From assembly GCF_002850255.1 (NCBI RefSeq), contig NZ_CP022522.1, positions 1,411,001-1,475,000 of the forward strand: a stretch of 64,000 nucleotides of DNA, written 5' to 3'. Position 1 is the first letter of the stretch; each line of letters begins with the position of its first letter. Positions 1-9,412 of the stretch are shown here, piece after piece. The stretch comes from Pseudoalteromonas sp. NC201. GTDB taxonomy: Bacteria > Pseudomonadota > Gammaproteobacteria > Enterobacterales > Alteromonadaceae. Both the position numbers and the translations under genes were made by a program. The notes beneath the pieces were generated by a model. That model was not told the origin of the DNA. It saw only the letters and a list, made by a program, of their open reading frames with translations, and ran no database searches.

Positions 1-222
1 AGAACAGATGCAAAACACCTCAGTGGTGGTACTAAAATGAGTAACTCATCTGAACTATATCGTTCGCCAAATCAAGCAGATACAGGTGATGGTAACTCAG
101 TAGATATACAAGTGGAACGAAATTTGTATGTACAGAATGCATTAGAGTACCAAGCCAGTTTGCAATTTCTTGGTGGTAAGTTCAGTGGCCTTAAGAAGGC
201 ACTCGGCGGACAAGGGGCATAA
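1..222 (+). CDS. flgB: Flagellar basal-body rod protein FlgB, C-terminal part (5' end outside window)
   Basis: The reading frame is open from base 1 (Arg-Thr-Asp-Ala-Lys) through the stop at 220-222, so this is the last 73 codons of a longer gene. FlgB is a proximal rod subunit that assembles on the MS ring in the periplasm. The visible tail has the amphipathic C-terminal helix typical of rod proteins (VERNLYVQNALEYQASLQFL), which packs in the D0 core. The next gene, flgC, begins 2 bases after the stop, as in the usual flgBC order. An internal ATG at 37 could start a 61-aa ORF, but the upstream in-frame residues are rod-protein-like, so it is not a start. The operon promoter lies outside the window. 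Confidence 0.93.
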   Translation, partial: RTDAKHLSGGTKMSNSSELYRSPNQADTGDGNSVDIQVERNLYVQNALEYQASLQFLGGKFSGLKKALGGQGA

Positions 223-224
223 TT

Positions 225-656
225 ATGAGTTTATATAACGTTTTCGATATTGCGGGTTCAGGGATGAGTGCACAGAATGTGCGACTAAATACCACCGCAA
301 GTAATATCTCGAACGCAAACTCAGTGAGTTCTAGTCAAGATAATGTTTATCGCGCTAGACACCCTGTATTTGCCGCTGAACTTTCCAAAGCTTCAGCTTC
401 CCAAAGCAATGTCGCGGGATCGTCAGTTGGAGTAAAAGTATTAGGTGTGGTTGAGAGCGATAAGCCGCTTCAAGTTGAATATAACCCAAACCACCCAAGT
501 GCTGACGCAAATGGCTACATTTATAAACCGAATGTGAATGTGGTAGAGGAGATGGCAAACATGATTTCTGCTTCTCGCTCTTACCAAACCAATGTTCAAG
601 TTGCAGATGCTGCAAAGCAAATGCTTAGTAAAACATTGCAACTAGGCCAGCGCTAA
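225..656 (+). CDS. flgC: Flagellar basal-body rod protein FlgC
   Basis: 143 aa, close to the usual 135-140 aa of FlgC. It is a rod subunit exported by the flagellar type III system. The N-terminus (MSLYNVFDIAGSGMSAQNVR) followed by LNTTASNISNANS is the flagellar bb-rod signature with the ANNIAN-like motif. The C-terminal segment (NVVEEMANMISASRSYQTNV) is the conserved D0 helix shared by rod and hook proteins. It lies 2 bases after flgB and 17 bases before flgD, and is clearly co-transcribed. Confidence 0.97.
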   Translation: MSLYNVFDIAGSGMSAQNVRLNTTASNISNANSVSSSQDNVYRARHPVFAAELSKASASQSNVAGSSVGVKVLGVVESDKPLQVEYNPNHPSADANGYIYKPNVNVVEEMANMISASRSYQTNVQVADAAKQMLSKTLQLGQR

Positions 657-673
657 ATTGGGAGTAACAGCTG

Positions 674-1357
674 ATGAGTAATAATGTAAATGCCACTTCT
701 TCAACGGGTGTAGATTCACTCTACTGGGACAGGCAGAAACAGGCCGAGGAGAAAAAGCCCAGAGATGAGCTATCGCAAGAAGATTTCTTCTCGCTGCTTA
801 CTCAACAGCTCTCTTTCCAAGATCCAAGTAAGCCTGCGGACAACGATCAAATGATCGCGCAGATGACAAGTTTTACCATGGCCGAGGGGATCTCAAAGTT
901 AAATGAGAACTTTGACTCGTTAGCTGCATCGATGACTTCTAACTCGGCGCTTCAAGCATCAACGCTGATTGGTAAGAAAGCATTACTCGAATCAACGACG
1001 TTAGAACATGGTGACGATGCACTTACAAAAGGTTCTGTGATTGTACAGGAACCAGTTCAGAATCTATCAGTGGGTATCTATGATGAATCTGGAGCGCTTG
1101 TAAAGACGCTTGAATTTGGCGAACAAAGTGTGGGCGCTGTGCGATTCGATTGGGATGGTAAAAATAAAGACGGTGAGATGATGCCTCCAGGTGAATACAC
1201 CATAAAAGCGGAGGGTATGATTGAAGGTGAATATCAAACTTTACCGTCGGCCACATTTAGAAATATAGACAGTGTTAATGTTAATGGTGCTAACGGCATC
1301 GTCATTAATACCAAAGAAGGCGCGGTGCGCTTAACTGATATTGCTGAAATAGCATAG
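674..1357 (+). CDS. flgD: Flagellar hook assembly (capping) protein FlgD
   Basis: 227 aa, the normal length for FlgD, the scaffold that caps the growing hook and is discarded afterwards. The N-terminal conserved block (SQEDFFSLLTQQLSFQDPSK) followed by DNDQMIAQMTSFTMAEGISK is the FlgD hallmark. The C-terminal half contains the Ig/tudor-like region with FDWDGKNKDGEMMPPGEYTI, the FlgD Ig-like repeat signature. A GGAG-type ribosome site (gggagtaa) precedes the ATG. It sits between flgC and flgE as expected. Confidence 0.97.
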   Translation: MSNNVNATSSTGVDSLYWDRQKQAEEKKPRDELSQEDFFSLLTQQLSFQDPSKPADNDQMIAQMTSFTMAEGISKLNENFDSLAASMTSNSALQASTLIGKKALLESTTLEHGDDALTKGSVIVQEPVQNLSVGIYDESGALVKTLEFGEQSVGAVRFDWDGKNKDGEMMPPGEYTIKAEGMIEGEYQTLPSATFRNIDSVNVNGANGIVINTKEGAVRLTDIAEIA

Positions 1358-1398
1358 TAGTTTTAAAGAATTAACCTTAAGAACTTAGAGGTGAGAGT

Positions 1399-2799
1399 AT
1401 GAGTTTCAATATAGCACTGACAGGTATTGCCGCCGCGCAAAAAGACTTGGACGTAACAGCAAATAACATTGCTAACGTGAACACGACGGGTTTTAAAGAG
1501 TCTCGCGCAGAATTTGCTGATGTTTACGCGTCTTCGGTTTTTAGCTCTGGCAAAACGAAAAATGGCGATGGTGTACAAACTACCATGGTTGCACAGCAGT
1601 TTCACCAAGGATCATTAAAGTTTACGCAAAACTCGCTAGACTTGGCGATTGAGGGCGAAGGCTATTTTGCCATGTCAAACTCGCTCCAGTCACAAGATTT
1701 CACCTATTCTCGAGCGGGTGCATTTAAGCTCAACAAAGACAACTTTATCGTGAATGCTAAGGGTGATTACTTGCAAGGCTTTCCAGTCGATCCATCTACA
1801 GGTGATACCACGTCTTTGAGTTTAAGCACAACATCACCCGTTCAAATTCCAGATGCATCAGGTTCTCCTCGTGCAACATCGCAAATCTATACCTCGTTTA
1901 ACCTAGATGCGACTGCGCAACCACCTACGATTGCTTTTGATCCTGAGCAACGTGCCTCATATAATTCAAGAACAGCAATTACGGTATATGACTCGTTGGG
2001 TGAATCACATACATTGCAGTTATTCTTCAGAAAAACAGCGGATAATGAGTGGTCTACTTACGCAACAATGGACGATAAACCTTTTAACCATAATGCGCAG
2101 CAAATTGATCCAGCAGCAACACCACCTGTTCCTTATACGCCAGTTAGTGTGTTCCGTTTCGATGCTAGCGGTATTCCATCACAGACGGCTGCCGATCCTT
2201 CAGCTACGCCGCTTGTTTTTAACAACAATACTGGCTCGACATTTAACCCCTTAAGTCTTGCTGGACCTCAAGATGCAGTTGACCCAACTATCGGTATGTC
2301 AAACTTGCTTGATAACGGTGCAACTTTTCCGAATGATATTGTTGTTAACTGGCGTGATGAAGCAAATACTGCTCAAAAGCTACCAACGCAATATTCATCA
2401 GGTCGATTTGAAGTCAAAGCATTGGAACAAGATGGTGCGACCGTCGGCCGTTTAGCAGGTATTGATATTGGTACTGATGGTAAAGTTGTGGCTTCATATA
2501 CTAACGGCGACTCAACGTTCTTAGGGCAAGTCGCGCTAGTACGCTTCCCGAATTCTCAAGGCCTTCAGGCGATTGGTAATACTGAGTGGAAGAAGAGCCT
2601 ATCTTCTGGTGAGCCACTTGCAGGCGAGCCAAACACAGGTACTCTCGGTGGTATTAGTTCATCTGCGTTAGAGCAATCGAACGTCAACCTCACAAACGAG
2701 TTAGTTGACCTTATCAGCGCCCAACGTAACTTCCAAGCGAACTCTCGAGCGCTTGAGGTTAACTCAACATTACAACAAAATATATTACAGATCCGATAA
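1399..2799 (+). CDS. flgE: Flagellar hook protein FlgE
   Basis: 466 aa, within the 400-480 aa range of gammaproteobacterial hook proteins. The N-terminus (MSFNIALTGIAAAQKDLDVT then ANNIANVNTTGFKESRAEF) is the rod/hook family motif. The C-terminus (SNVNLTNELVDLISAQRNFQ) is the D0 helix. The central 130-350 region is variable and corresponds to surface domains of the hook. An intrinsic terminator follows directly, so flgE appears to end one transcription unit. The ribosome site is gaggtgag, 8 bases before the ATG. Confidence 0.98.
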   Translation: MSFNIALTGIAAAQKDLDVTANNIANVNTTGFKESRAEFADVYASSVFSSGKTKNGDGVQTTMVAQQFHQGSLKFTQNSLDLAIEGEGYFAMSNSLQSQDFTYSRAGAFKLNKDNFIVNAKGDYLQGFPVDPSTGDTTSLSLSTTSPVQIPDASGSPRATSQIYTSFNLDATAQPPTIAFDPEQRASYNSRTAITVYDSLGESHTLQLFFRKTADNEWSTYATMDDKPFNHNAQQIDPAATPPVPYTPVSVFRFDASGIPSQTAADPSATPLVFNNNTGSTFNPLSLAGPQDAVDPTIGMSNLLDNGATFPNDIVVNWRDEANTAQKLPTQYSSGRFEVKALEQDGATVGRLAGIDIGTDGKVVASYTNGDSTFLGQVALVRFPNSQGLQAIGNTEWKKSLSSGEPLAGEPNTGTLGGISSSALEQSNVNLTNELVDLISAQRNFQANSRALEVNSTLQQNILQIR

Positions 2800-2814
2800 T
2801 ATATTATGCCCTCC

Positions 2815-2842
2815 AAAGGCTGCTACAAAGGCAGCCTTTTTT
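2815..2842 (+). terminator. Intrinsic terminator after flgE
   Basis: A 7-bp perfect stem, AGGCTGC (2817-2823) with GCAGCCT (2831-2837) and a 7-base loop, is followed by T5 at 2838-2842. It falls 15 bases after the flgE stop and 27 bases upstream of a sigma-54 promoter. It therefore separates a flgB-flgE unit from a flgF unit, at least partly. Confidence 0.85.
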
Positions 2843-2868
2843 ATGTCCGTCAAAAACATCTCGTCACT

Positions 2869-2885
2869 TTGGCACTGTGCTTGCA
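2869..2885 (+). promoter_or_regulatory. Sigma-54 promoter upstream of flgF
   Basis: TTGGCACT-GTGC-TTGCA matches the -24/-12 consensus (TTGGCACG-N4-TTGCA) at all but one fixed position. GG at 2871-2872 and GC at 2883-2884 are separated by exactly 10 bases. It lies 38 bases before the flgF ATG. An RpoN site here fits FlrA or FlrC dependent expression of the distal rod and ring genes. Confidence 0.88.
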
Positions 2886-2922
2886 TTAACTAGACTAAGT
2901 TTGAATTTTATAGGTCATCGTC

Positions 2923-3687
2923 ATGGATAAAATGGTGTATATCGCAATGTCAGGCGCTAAGCAAAGCTTACGTGGTGTGGCACTTAAGGCGAATAACCTT
3001 GCTAATGCCAATACGACTGGCTTCAAAGCAGATTTTGCTCAAGCGCGCTCAATGCAGGCGTTTGGTGAAGGGCTACCTACACGGGTTTTTGCTATGCAAG
3101 AACGCCCAGGGACCAATATGACCGGTGGCGCAATCGTTGAAACTGGCCGTGAGCTAGATATTGCAGTAGATGATAAATCATGGATCAGTGTTGTTGATGC
3201 CTCGGGTGAAGAAGCTTACACCAAAGTCGGCACGCTCAATATTCGTAATGACGGCGCGTTGGTCACAGCTCATGGGCGTCAACTTATTGGCGAAGGTGGA
3301 CCTATTGTCTTACCTATCCCCGTTGATAAAGTGGTGTTTAGTGACGATGGCTCTATTCAAGTGCGTCCACAAGGCGCTCCTGCTAACTTTCTTGAAGTGG
3401 TTGATCGGCTGAAAATTATTGAAGCAGATAATAATAAGCTGCAAAAAGGCAATGACGGCCTTTATAGACCAAAAGAGGATAAGCTAGAAGATGGGATCTG
3501 TGGCTTTTGTGAAATATCACCAACCGCAAAAGTGATGAGTGGCTTCTTAGAGATGTCCAACGTCAATCCCGTTCATGAGATGGTGGATATGATCAACCAT
3601 CAAAGACAATTTGAAATGCAAATTAAGCTGATGAAAACAGCTGAAGAAATAGATGAGCGACACACTTCGCTCCTACGCATAGTTTAA
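2923..3687 (+). CDS. flgF: Flagellar basal-body rod protein FlgF
   Basis: 254 aa, typical of FlgF (about 250 aa). It is a distal/proximal rod junction subunit in the periplasm. It begins MDKMVYIAMSGAKQSLRGVA and continues LKANNLANANTTGFKADFAQ, the rod-family N-terminal motif. The C-terminus has NVNPVHEMVDMINHQRQFEM, the D0 helix. It is the first gene after the flgE terminator and the sigma-54 site at 2869, and leads a flgF-G-H-I unit ending at the terminator at 6337. Confidence 0.97.
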   Translation: MDKMVYIAMSGAKQSLRGVALKANNLANANTTGFKADFAQARSMQAFGEGLPTRVFAMQERPGTNMTGGAIVETGRELDIAVDDKSWISVVDASGEEAYTKVGTLNIRNDGALVTAHGRQLIGEGGPIVLPIPVDKVVFSDDGSIQVRPQGAPANFLEVVDRLKIIEADNNKLQKGNDGLYRPKEDKLEDGICGFCEISPTAKVMSGFLEMSNVNPVHEMVDMINHQRQFEMQIKLMKTAEEIDERHTSLLRIV

Positions 3688-3703
3688 GAGTGAGGTAGAG
3701 ATC

Positions 3704-4492
3704 ATGAATCCGGCATTGTGGATAAGTAAAACAGGCTTAGATGCTCAGCAAACTGATATTTCAGTTATTTCGAACAACTTGGCGAACGCCAGTACCGTCG
3801 GCTACAAAAAGAGTCGGGCGATATTCGAAGACTTATTATATCAAAACATCAATCAGCCAGGTGGCCGCAGCTCTCAAGATACAGAATTACCGTCTGGTTT
3901 GATGCTTGGTGCAGGTGCCAAAGTAGTCGCCAACCAAAAGAACTTTTCTCAAGGTAATATGTTAAGTACCGAAAACTCTTTGGATTGGATGATCCAAGGC
4001 CCGGGCTTTTTTGAGATTCAGATGCCAGATGGCACAACTGCGTATTCAAGAAACGGTCAGTTCACGACGGATGAAGAAGGTCGAATTGTTACCTCAGGTG
4101 CGGGTTTTCCTGTGTTACCTGAGATGAACGTACCCGACGATGCACAGTCAATTACTATTTCTCAAGATGGTGAAGTATCGGTGCGCGTTGCAGGACAAGC
4201 TGAAAACGTTGTTATCGGACAGTTGACGATCAGTGACTTTATTAATCCATCAGGTCTTGAACCGATTGGACAAAACTTGTACACAGAAACTGCGGTAAGT
4301 GGTGCACCAGTACAAGGTAATCCAAGCGTTGAAGGGCTAGGTAAGATTGTGCAAGGCGCACTTGAAACGTCAAACGTTAATGTGACCGAAGAGCTTGTAA
4401 ATCTAATTGAGACACAACGCGTGTATGAGATGAACTCAAAAGTGATTTCAACGGTAGATCAGATGCTGAGCTACATTAATCAACAGCTGTAA
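3704..4492 (+). CDS. flgG: Flagellar basal-body rod protein FlgG (distal rod)
   Basis: 262 aa, the canonical FlgG length (260-262 aa). It forms the distal rod through the P and L rings. The N-terminal block MNPALWISKTGLDAQQTDIS and VISNNLANASTVGYKKSRAI, the internal SRNGQFTTDEEGRIVT, and the C-terminal ETSNVNVTEELVNLIETQRV are all FlgG hallmarks. The gene starts 17 bases after flgF and is followed 16 bases later by flgH. Confidence 0.98.
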   Translation: MNPALWISKTGLDAQQTDISVISNNLANASTVGYKKSRAIFEDLLYQNINQPGGRSSQDTELPSGLMLGAGAKVVANQKNFSQGNMLSTENSLDWMIQGPGFFEIQMPDGTTAYSRNGQFTTDEEGRIVTSGAGFPVLPEMNVPDDAQSITISQDGEVSVRVAGQAENVVIGQLTISDFINPSGLEPIGQNLYTETAVSGAPVQGNPSVEGLGKIVQGALETSNVNVTEELVNLIETQRVYEMNSKVISTVDQMLSYINQQL

Positions 4493-4508
4493 TTGGGTAG
4501 GGGGTATT

Positions 4509-5192
4509 ATGCGTGCATTATATTTAGCCATCGTAACGGTCGCTGCATTATCTGGATGTAGTACAACACAAAATAAAAATGTGGTGCGTGACGATCCGTA
4601 TTATGCGCCTATCTATCCCGAGGATAATCAAGCCCAAATGGTGGCAACAGGGTCATTATTTAATACGCAGTTTTCCAATGATCTTTATGCTGACAAAAAA
4701 GCGTTAAGAGTCGGCGATATTATTACCATCGTACTCAGAGAAACGACTCAGGCGACCAAAGCTGCAAATTCTGAGCTGGATAAATCCAGTGATTCGAGCT
4801 TAGACCCTGTGATTGGTCTTGGTGGCAATGCCATCAATATCGGAAAGGAAGCGATACAGTTTGGTGCTAAATCCAGTTCTTCTTTCTCTGGTGATTCGAA
4901 GTCTAATCAGTCAAATAGCTTATTCGGGAATATATCGGTCAATGTAACCCGAGTATTGCCTAACGGTAATTTAGTGATCCGCGGTGAAAAGTGGTTAACC
5001 CTCAATACTGGCGAGGAATTTATTCGCTTAGAAGGGTTGGTAAGACCTCAGGATGTGACCGCAGATAACACTGTTGAGTCTAATCGAGTGGCAAATGCCA
5101 GAATTCAATATTCAGGTAAAGGTGACCAACAAGAAGTGCAAAGTGCAGGTTGGTTAACGAGTTTCTTTATGAGCGCGCTGATGCCGTTTTAA
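4509..5192 (+). CDS. flgH: Flagellar L-ring lipoprotein FlgH
   Basis: 227 aa, usual FlgH length. It forms the outer-membrane L ring. The N-terminus is a lipoprotein signal peptide with lipobox LSGC; Cys17 is the predicted lipidation site. The body contains [20 protein letters not shown] and [20 protein letters not shown], which are FlgH family features. It is preceded by gggtaggggg as ribosome site. flgI follows with essentially no gap. Confidence 0.98.
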   Translation: MRALYLAIVTVAALSGCSTTQNKNVVRDDPYYAPIYPEDNQAQMVATGSLFNTQFSNDLYADKKALRVGDIITIVLRETTQATKAANSELDKSSDSSLDPVIGLGGNAINIGKEAIQFGAKSSSSFSGDSKSNQSNSLFGNISVNVTRVLPNGNLVIRGEKWLTLNTGEEFIRLEGLVRPQDVTADNTVESNRVANARIQYSGKGDQQEVQSAGWLTSFFMSALMPF

Positions 5193-5202
5193 GGTGCTGA
5201 AA

Positions 5203-6312
5203 ATGAACAATATGCTTAAGAATATTTTGCTTATCGGTGCGGCCATTACGTTGGTTGGTTTTTCTTCTTTGGCTTCTGCTGAGCGAGTTAAAGACGTCAG
5301 TATGGTTGAAGGTGTTCGTTCAAACCAACTGGTTGGCTACGGCCTAGTTGTAGGCTTGCCTGGTACCGGTGAGCAAACCAGATTTACCGAGCAAAGCTTT
5401 AAAGCGATGTTGAATAGCTTTGGCATAACGATGCCCGCAAGCTTAAAGCCAAAAATTAAAAATGTTGCGGCTGTTGCGGTTCACGCAGATCTGCCACCTT
5501 TTGTTAAGCCCGGCCAAACCATTGACGTTACCGTTTCATCTATTGGTAGTGCTGGTAGTTTACGAGGCGGTACTTTACTTCAGACCTTTCTAAAAGGGGT
5601 CGATGGTAACGTATATGCAATTGCGCAAGGAAGTTTGATTGTTGGTGGTTTGGGTGCTGATGGTGCCGATGGGAGTCGAGTTGTGATCAATACGCCGACT
5701 GTTGGTCGGGTGGCAAACGGCGCGACAGTGGAGCGAGCGGTACCGAGTCCGTTTACTCAGGGTGATTACATTACCTTTAACTTGAATAGACCAGACTTTA
5801 CTACTGCAAAACGCTTGGCCGATACTATCAATGGCCTTGTTGGACCAAATAGTGCAAAACCTATGGATGCAGCCTCAGTTCGAGTAATTGCACCAAGAGA
5901 TCCGTCTCAGCGCGTTGCGTATTTATCTACGCTAGAGAATCTTGAATTCAAACCAGCGGATACCGCTGCGAAGATCATCGTTAACTCGCGCACTGGCACT
6001 ATCGTTATCGGCAAAAATGTCAAGTTGCAGCCTGCGGCAATTACTCATGGCGGCCTTACCGTAACAATTGCTGAGCAGCAAAATGTGTCACAACCTAATG
6101 CGCTGGCGAATGGCGAAACAACAGTGACGCAGCAAAGCATTATCGACGTAAATCAGGATGACTCTCGAGCGTTTGTGTTTGACCCAGGCGTGAGTCTTGA
6201 TGACTTGGTTAGGGCAATTAACCAGGTTGGCGCAGCACCTGGCGATTTAATGGCGATCCTTGAAGCGCTAAAAGAAGCAGGCGCGATAAATGGTCAATTA
6301 GTCGTCATTTGA
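5203..6312 (+). CDS. flgI: Flagellar P-ring protein FlgI
   Basis: 369 aa from the ATG at 5203. An in-frame GTG at 5194 would add MLK, but AAGG at 5191-5194 is correctly spaced for the ATG, so 5203 is preferred. FlgI forms the periplasmic P ring in the peptidoglycan. It has a Sec signal peptide (cleavage after SSLASA, before ERVKD). Conserved blocks include [37 protein letters not shown] and the C-terminal [21 protein letters not shown] strong terminator follows its stop. Confidence 0.97.
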   Translation: MNNMLKNILLIGAAITLVGFSSLASAERVKDVSMVEGVRSNQLVGYGLVVGLPGTGEQTRFTEQSFKAMLNSFGITMPASLKPKIKNVAAVAVHADLPPFVKPGQTIDVTVSSIGSAGSLRGGTLLQTFLKGVDGNVYAIAQGSLIVGGLGADGADGSRVVINTPTVGRVANGATVERAVPSPFTQGDYITFNLNRPDFTTAKRLADTINGLVGPNSAKPMDAASVRVIAPRDPSQRVAYLSTLENLEFKPADTAAKIIVNSRTGTIVIGKNVKLQPAAITHGGLTVTIAEQQNVSQPNALANGETTVTQQSIIDVNQDDSRAFVFDPGVSLDDLVRAINQVGAAPGDLMAILEALKEAGAINGQLVVI

Positions 6313-6336
6313 TGTTCCATTATTAATCAACTAGTT

Positions 6337-6364
6337 AGCCCCGCAATTGTGGGGCTTTTTTTTT
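6337..6364 (+). terminator. Intrinsic terminator after flgI
   Basis: The stem AGCCCC (6337-6342) pairs with GGGGCT (6351-6356), extended inward by a G-T wobble and CAA/TTG pairs, and is followed by a T8 run to 6364. It ends the flgF-flgI unit. The last Ts of the U-tract are also the first bases of the flgJ sigma-54 promoter. Confidence 0.9.
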
Positions 6365-6380
6365 GGCTCGGATTTTGCAT
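6363..6380 (+). promoter_or_regulatory. Sigma-54 promoter upstream of flgJ
   Basis: TTGGCTCG-GATT-TTGCAT has GG at 6365-6366 and GC at 6377-6378 separated by 10 bases. It overlaps the T-tract of the flgI terminator and lies about 42 bases before the flgJ ATG. It would start a flgJ-flgK-flgL transcript. Confidence 0.87.
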
Positions 6381-6421
6381 TTCTATTTGTATAGTTATTA
6401 ACGTCAAACAGTGCTGAGTGT

Positions 6422-7396
6422 ATGAACACCGACCAATTGAAAAATCAAAGCTTTTTTGACCTAGGAAACCTTGATTCGATCCGTAAAGAGGCGCTGAAAG
6501 GTGCTGGCGATCAAGGTGCCTCAGATCAGGCATTGAAGAAGGCGGCACAACAGTTTGAGTCTATCTTTACGCAAATGTTGTTACAAAGCATGCGTAAAGC
6601 GAATGAGGCGCTAGAGGATAAAGACAGTCCATTTAACTCTAGTGGTGTCAAATTTTTTGAAGAAATGCATGATCAGCAACTTTCGATGCACTTATCTGAG
6701 CAAGGCAGCTTAGGACTGGCAGATCTGATTGTGCAGCAGTTGTCTCCTAACTCTGAAAAGTATAAGCCTGCCTCAGTAATGAGAGCTGACGGCGATATTT
6801 CCTTTAAAAAGCAGGCTACAGCGAGTGAGAGTGTGAATAAACCCGAACCGCAGGTTGTCAATGTAAAGGCAGATGCCTCAAGCGATGAACAAACAGGCTT
6901 TGGTTCTCCTGAGGAATTCGTCGACAGAATTTGGGAATACGCTCAAACAGCGGCGAAAAAGTTGGGCTTGAACCCTGCGGTAATGGTTGCACAAGCTGCA
7001 CTGGAAACCGGTTGGGGTAAACACATCATCAGCAAAAAGGATGGTAGTAGCAGTTTTAATCTATTCAATATTAAAGCGGATAGCCGCTGGAGTGGTGAAA
7101 GCGCCAGAAAATCGACACTTGAATTTGAGCAAGGGTTACCGGTGCAAAAGCAAGCCGATTTCCGTGCTTATAAGTCGCTTGAACAAAGCTTTGATGATTA
7201 TGTCAGTTTCCTAAAAGGTAATCCGAGATACGAGCAAGCCTTAAATAAGGCTGGTGATAGTCACGCCTATTTAAGTGAACTTCAAAATGCAGGCTATGCG
7301 ACCGATCCGAATTATGCCAACAAAATTAAGTCAGTTTTAAAGCGTATTGATGTATCCGATTTCTTATCCGGTGCGCTAACAAAGGGAGTCAGATGA
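6422..7396 (+). CDS. flgJ: Peptidoglycan hydrolase / rod-capping protein FlgJ
   Basis: 324 aa, a dual-domain FlgJ. Residues about 30-110 are the rod-binding domain (QFESIFTQMLLQSMRKANEA, FFEEMHDQQLSMHLSEQGSL). Residues about 165-315 are a beta-N-acetylglucosaminidase domain of the FlgJ/LytG kind, with VAQAALETGWGKH holding the catalytic Glu195 and the downstream FNLFNIKA motif. It opens the murein sacculus for rod passage and caps the rod. It has its own sigma-54 promoter and lies directly before flgK (1-base gap). Confidence 0.96.
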   Translation: MNTDQLKNQSFFDLGNLDSIRKEALKGAGDQGASDQALKKAAQQFESIFTQMLLQSMRKANEALEDKDSPFNSSGVKFFEEMHDQQLSMHLSEQGSLGLADLIVQQLSPNSEKYKPASVMRADGDISFKKQATASESVNKPEPQVVNVKADASSDEQTGFGSPEEFVDRIWEYAQTAAKKLGLNPAVMVAQAALETGWGKHIISKKDGSSSFNLFNIKADSRWSGESARKSTLEFEQGLPVQKQADFRAYKSLEQSFDDYVSFLKGNPRYEQALNKAGDSHAYLSELQNAGYATDPNYANKIKSVLKRIDVSDFLSGALTKGVR

Positions 7397-7397
7397 G

Positions 7398-9410
7398 ATG
7401 TCATTTGATCTATTAAATATTGGTGCAGCAGGGGTTAGGGCTAACTCCGAGTTACTACAAACCACCAGTAAAAACATTGCTAACCTAAATACCAAAGGGT
7501 ATATCCGTGAACGGACTGAGCACGGAACGATGATAGGTGGCATGGTTGGTCGTGGTGAAACGGTGCGTTTGATCAACCAATTTGCGCAGCAGCAATTAAA
7601 TCGTGATATTTCTAATCAATCTTACTATGAGCAGTTTGTCACTGAGGCAAGCCGCGTTGATACGTTGTTTGCACAAGACTCAAACAGTCTGAGCAAGAGC
7701 ATCAACTCGATGTTTAATAATTTACAAAGCGCGATTAACTTACCTTCATCGACAACTAACCGCTCTTTATTTATGACGGGCGCTCAAGGCCTAGTCGATC
7801 AAATGGATAGATTGTCAGGTATTGTTGTTGATCAAAACAGTATCGTGAACGAGCAATTGGATATTTTCTCGGAAGAAGCCAATAACCTTGTTCAAAAAAT
7901 CAGTGAATTGAATAAACAAGTGGCGAGTAAGTCGGCGCTCAATCTTAACAATGTCGATCACAGCGTGCTTAATGAGCGAGATCAAGCAATTAAAGAGCTT
8001 GCTGAGCTCGTAGATATAGAAACACTCGACGGTGAAAATGGCGAGAAGCTCGTATTTTTAGGCACTGGGGATGCGCTTGTGATGCAAGGTGGTGCCTTCA
8101 ATTTATTCGCGATGAAAGGCAATCCAGATCCTAATCATAAAGAACTAATCCTAGACATTAAAGATAAAAATGTTGTGCAACTCGAGTTAGATAGCGGCAG
8201 CTTGAAAGGCAAAATCGGCGGGTTACTGGCATTTAGAGATGAAGTGTTGATCCCGGCACAAAACCAACTAGGTCAAATTGGCCTCGCATTGGCAGATGCT
8301 TTTAATCAGCAAAATAGATTGGGAATGGACTTAGATGGCAATATAGGTGGAGATATATTTAAAATACCCACCGTGGGTGGCTTTGCTTACAGCGAAAATA
8401 CAGGCACTGCAGCGCTTACGGCAACACTTGAGCCTGGGCGCGGCAATGAGTTGCCAGCTACCGATTTTCAAGTTACTTATACCAGTGCAACAACCGTTGA
8501 AATAACAGCTGTAGATGCCAAGGGCAATCCTATCGGTACGCCGACGACTGGTAATATTGCAGGTGGAGTCATCACAGGAACGGGCGATTATTTTGGCTTA
8601 CAGATGAACGTAACTGGTAGTGGTGCAACAGGCGATAGATTTCTTGTGAAATTAAACCAACAGGCTGCAACTGGGTTGGAGCTTGCAACTCAAAGACCAG
8701 AAGCTCTCGCATTAGCGTCGCCAATTCGTACTGAAAAATCAGCAGACAATAATGGTACGGCGACCATTTCAGCTGGGGTTGTCACTGATACCGATCCAGC
8801 AACCAGTGCGTTTACTGCGGGAACGCCGCCAACGTTGAATGATGGTCCTTATACTTTGACTAAAACAGCCAATGCTAACGAATATACGTTAACCAGTAAT
8901 TCAGGTACAACGCATACCTTTACGGCTCCTGCCGATGGTAAAGATATTCTCTCTGGAGTGGGAGTTGCACCTGCACCTTTTGATAATCTTGGCTTCACTT
9001 TCGATATCGAGGGTACACCGAATACCGGTGATAGTTTTGAGATTAGTTTTAACACCGGTGGTTTTGATGACAATCGTAATGGCGCGGCGCTCGATGGTCT
9101 GAAATCGTCGGATTTAGTTAGGCAAAATGTAGAGTCTACAGGTAGTACCGAAAGCCATAAAACCTTTAATGAAGCATATGCCGATATTGTCACTGGTGTA
9201 GGGGTTATTACCAATCAAGCGAAAACCAATGGCGCGGCATTTGAAGCGCTGGCTAATCAGTCGAGTGCATGGTTTGAGTCTCTATCGGGTGTAAACCTAG
9301 ATGAAGAGGCGGCCAACTTGTTACGTTTTCAACAGTCTTACTCGGCTTCGGCTCAAGTCATTTCGGCAGCGAGAACTGTGTTCGATACCTTATTAAGTGC
9401 AGCGAGGTAA
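7398..9410 (+). CDS. flgK: Hook-associated protein 1, FlgK
   Basis: 670 aa, long like the Vibrio/Alteromonas FlgKs and longer than the about 550 aa enteric protein. It forms the first hook-filament junction ring. The N-terminus (MSFDLLNIGAAGVRANSELL and SKNIANLNTKGYIRERTEHG) and C-terminus (VNLDEEAANLLRFQQSYSAS, AARTVFDTLLSAAR) are the conserved axial segments. The extra length is in a Thr/Gly/Asn-rich insertion at about residues 315-560, likely a surface-exposed domain. flgL starts 2 bases after the stop. Confidence 0.97.
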   Translation: MSFDLLNIGAAGVRANSELLQTTSKNIANLNTKGYIRERTEHGTMIGGMVGRGETVRLINQFAQQQLNRDISNQSYYEQFVTEASRVDTLFAQDSNSLSKSINSMFNNLQSAINLPSSTTNRSLFMTGAQGLVDQMDRLSGIVVDQNSIVNEQLDIFSEEANNLVQKISELNKQVASKSALNLNNVDHSVLNERDQAIKELAELVDIETLDGENGEKLVFLGTGDALVMQGGAFNLFAMKGNPDPNHKELILDIKDKNVVQLELDSGSLKGKIGGLLAFRDEVLIPAQNQLGQIGLALADAFNQQNRLGMDLDGNIGGDIFKIPTVGGFAYSENTGTAALTATLEPGRGNELPATDFQVTYTSATTVEITAVDAKGNPIGTPTTGNIAGGVITGTGDYFGLQMNVTGSGATGDRFLVKLNQQAATGLELATQRPEALALASPIRTEKSADNNGTATISAGVVTDTDPATSAFTAGTPPTLNDGPYTLTKTANANEYTLTSNSGTTHTFTAPADGKDILSGVGVAPAPFDNLGFTFDIEGTPNTGDSFEISFNTGGFDDNRNGAALDGLKSSDLVRQNVESTGSTESHKTFNEAYADIVTGVGVITNQAKTNGAAFEALANQSSAWFESLSGVNLDEEAANLLRFQQSYSASAQVISAARTVFDTLLSAAR

Positions 9411-9412
9411 TT

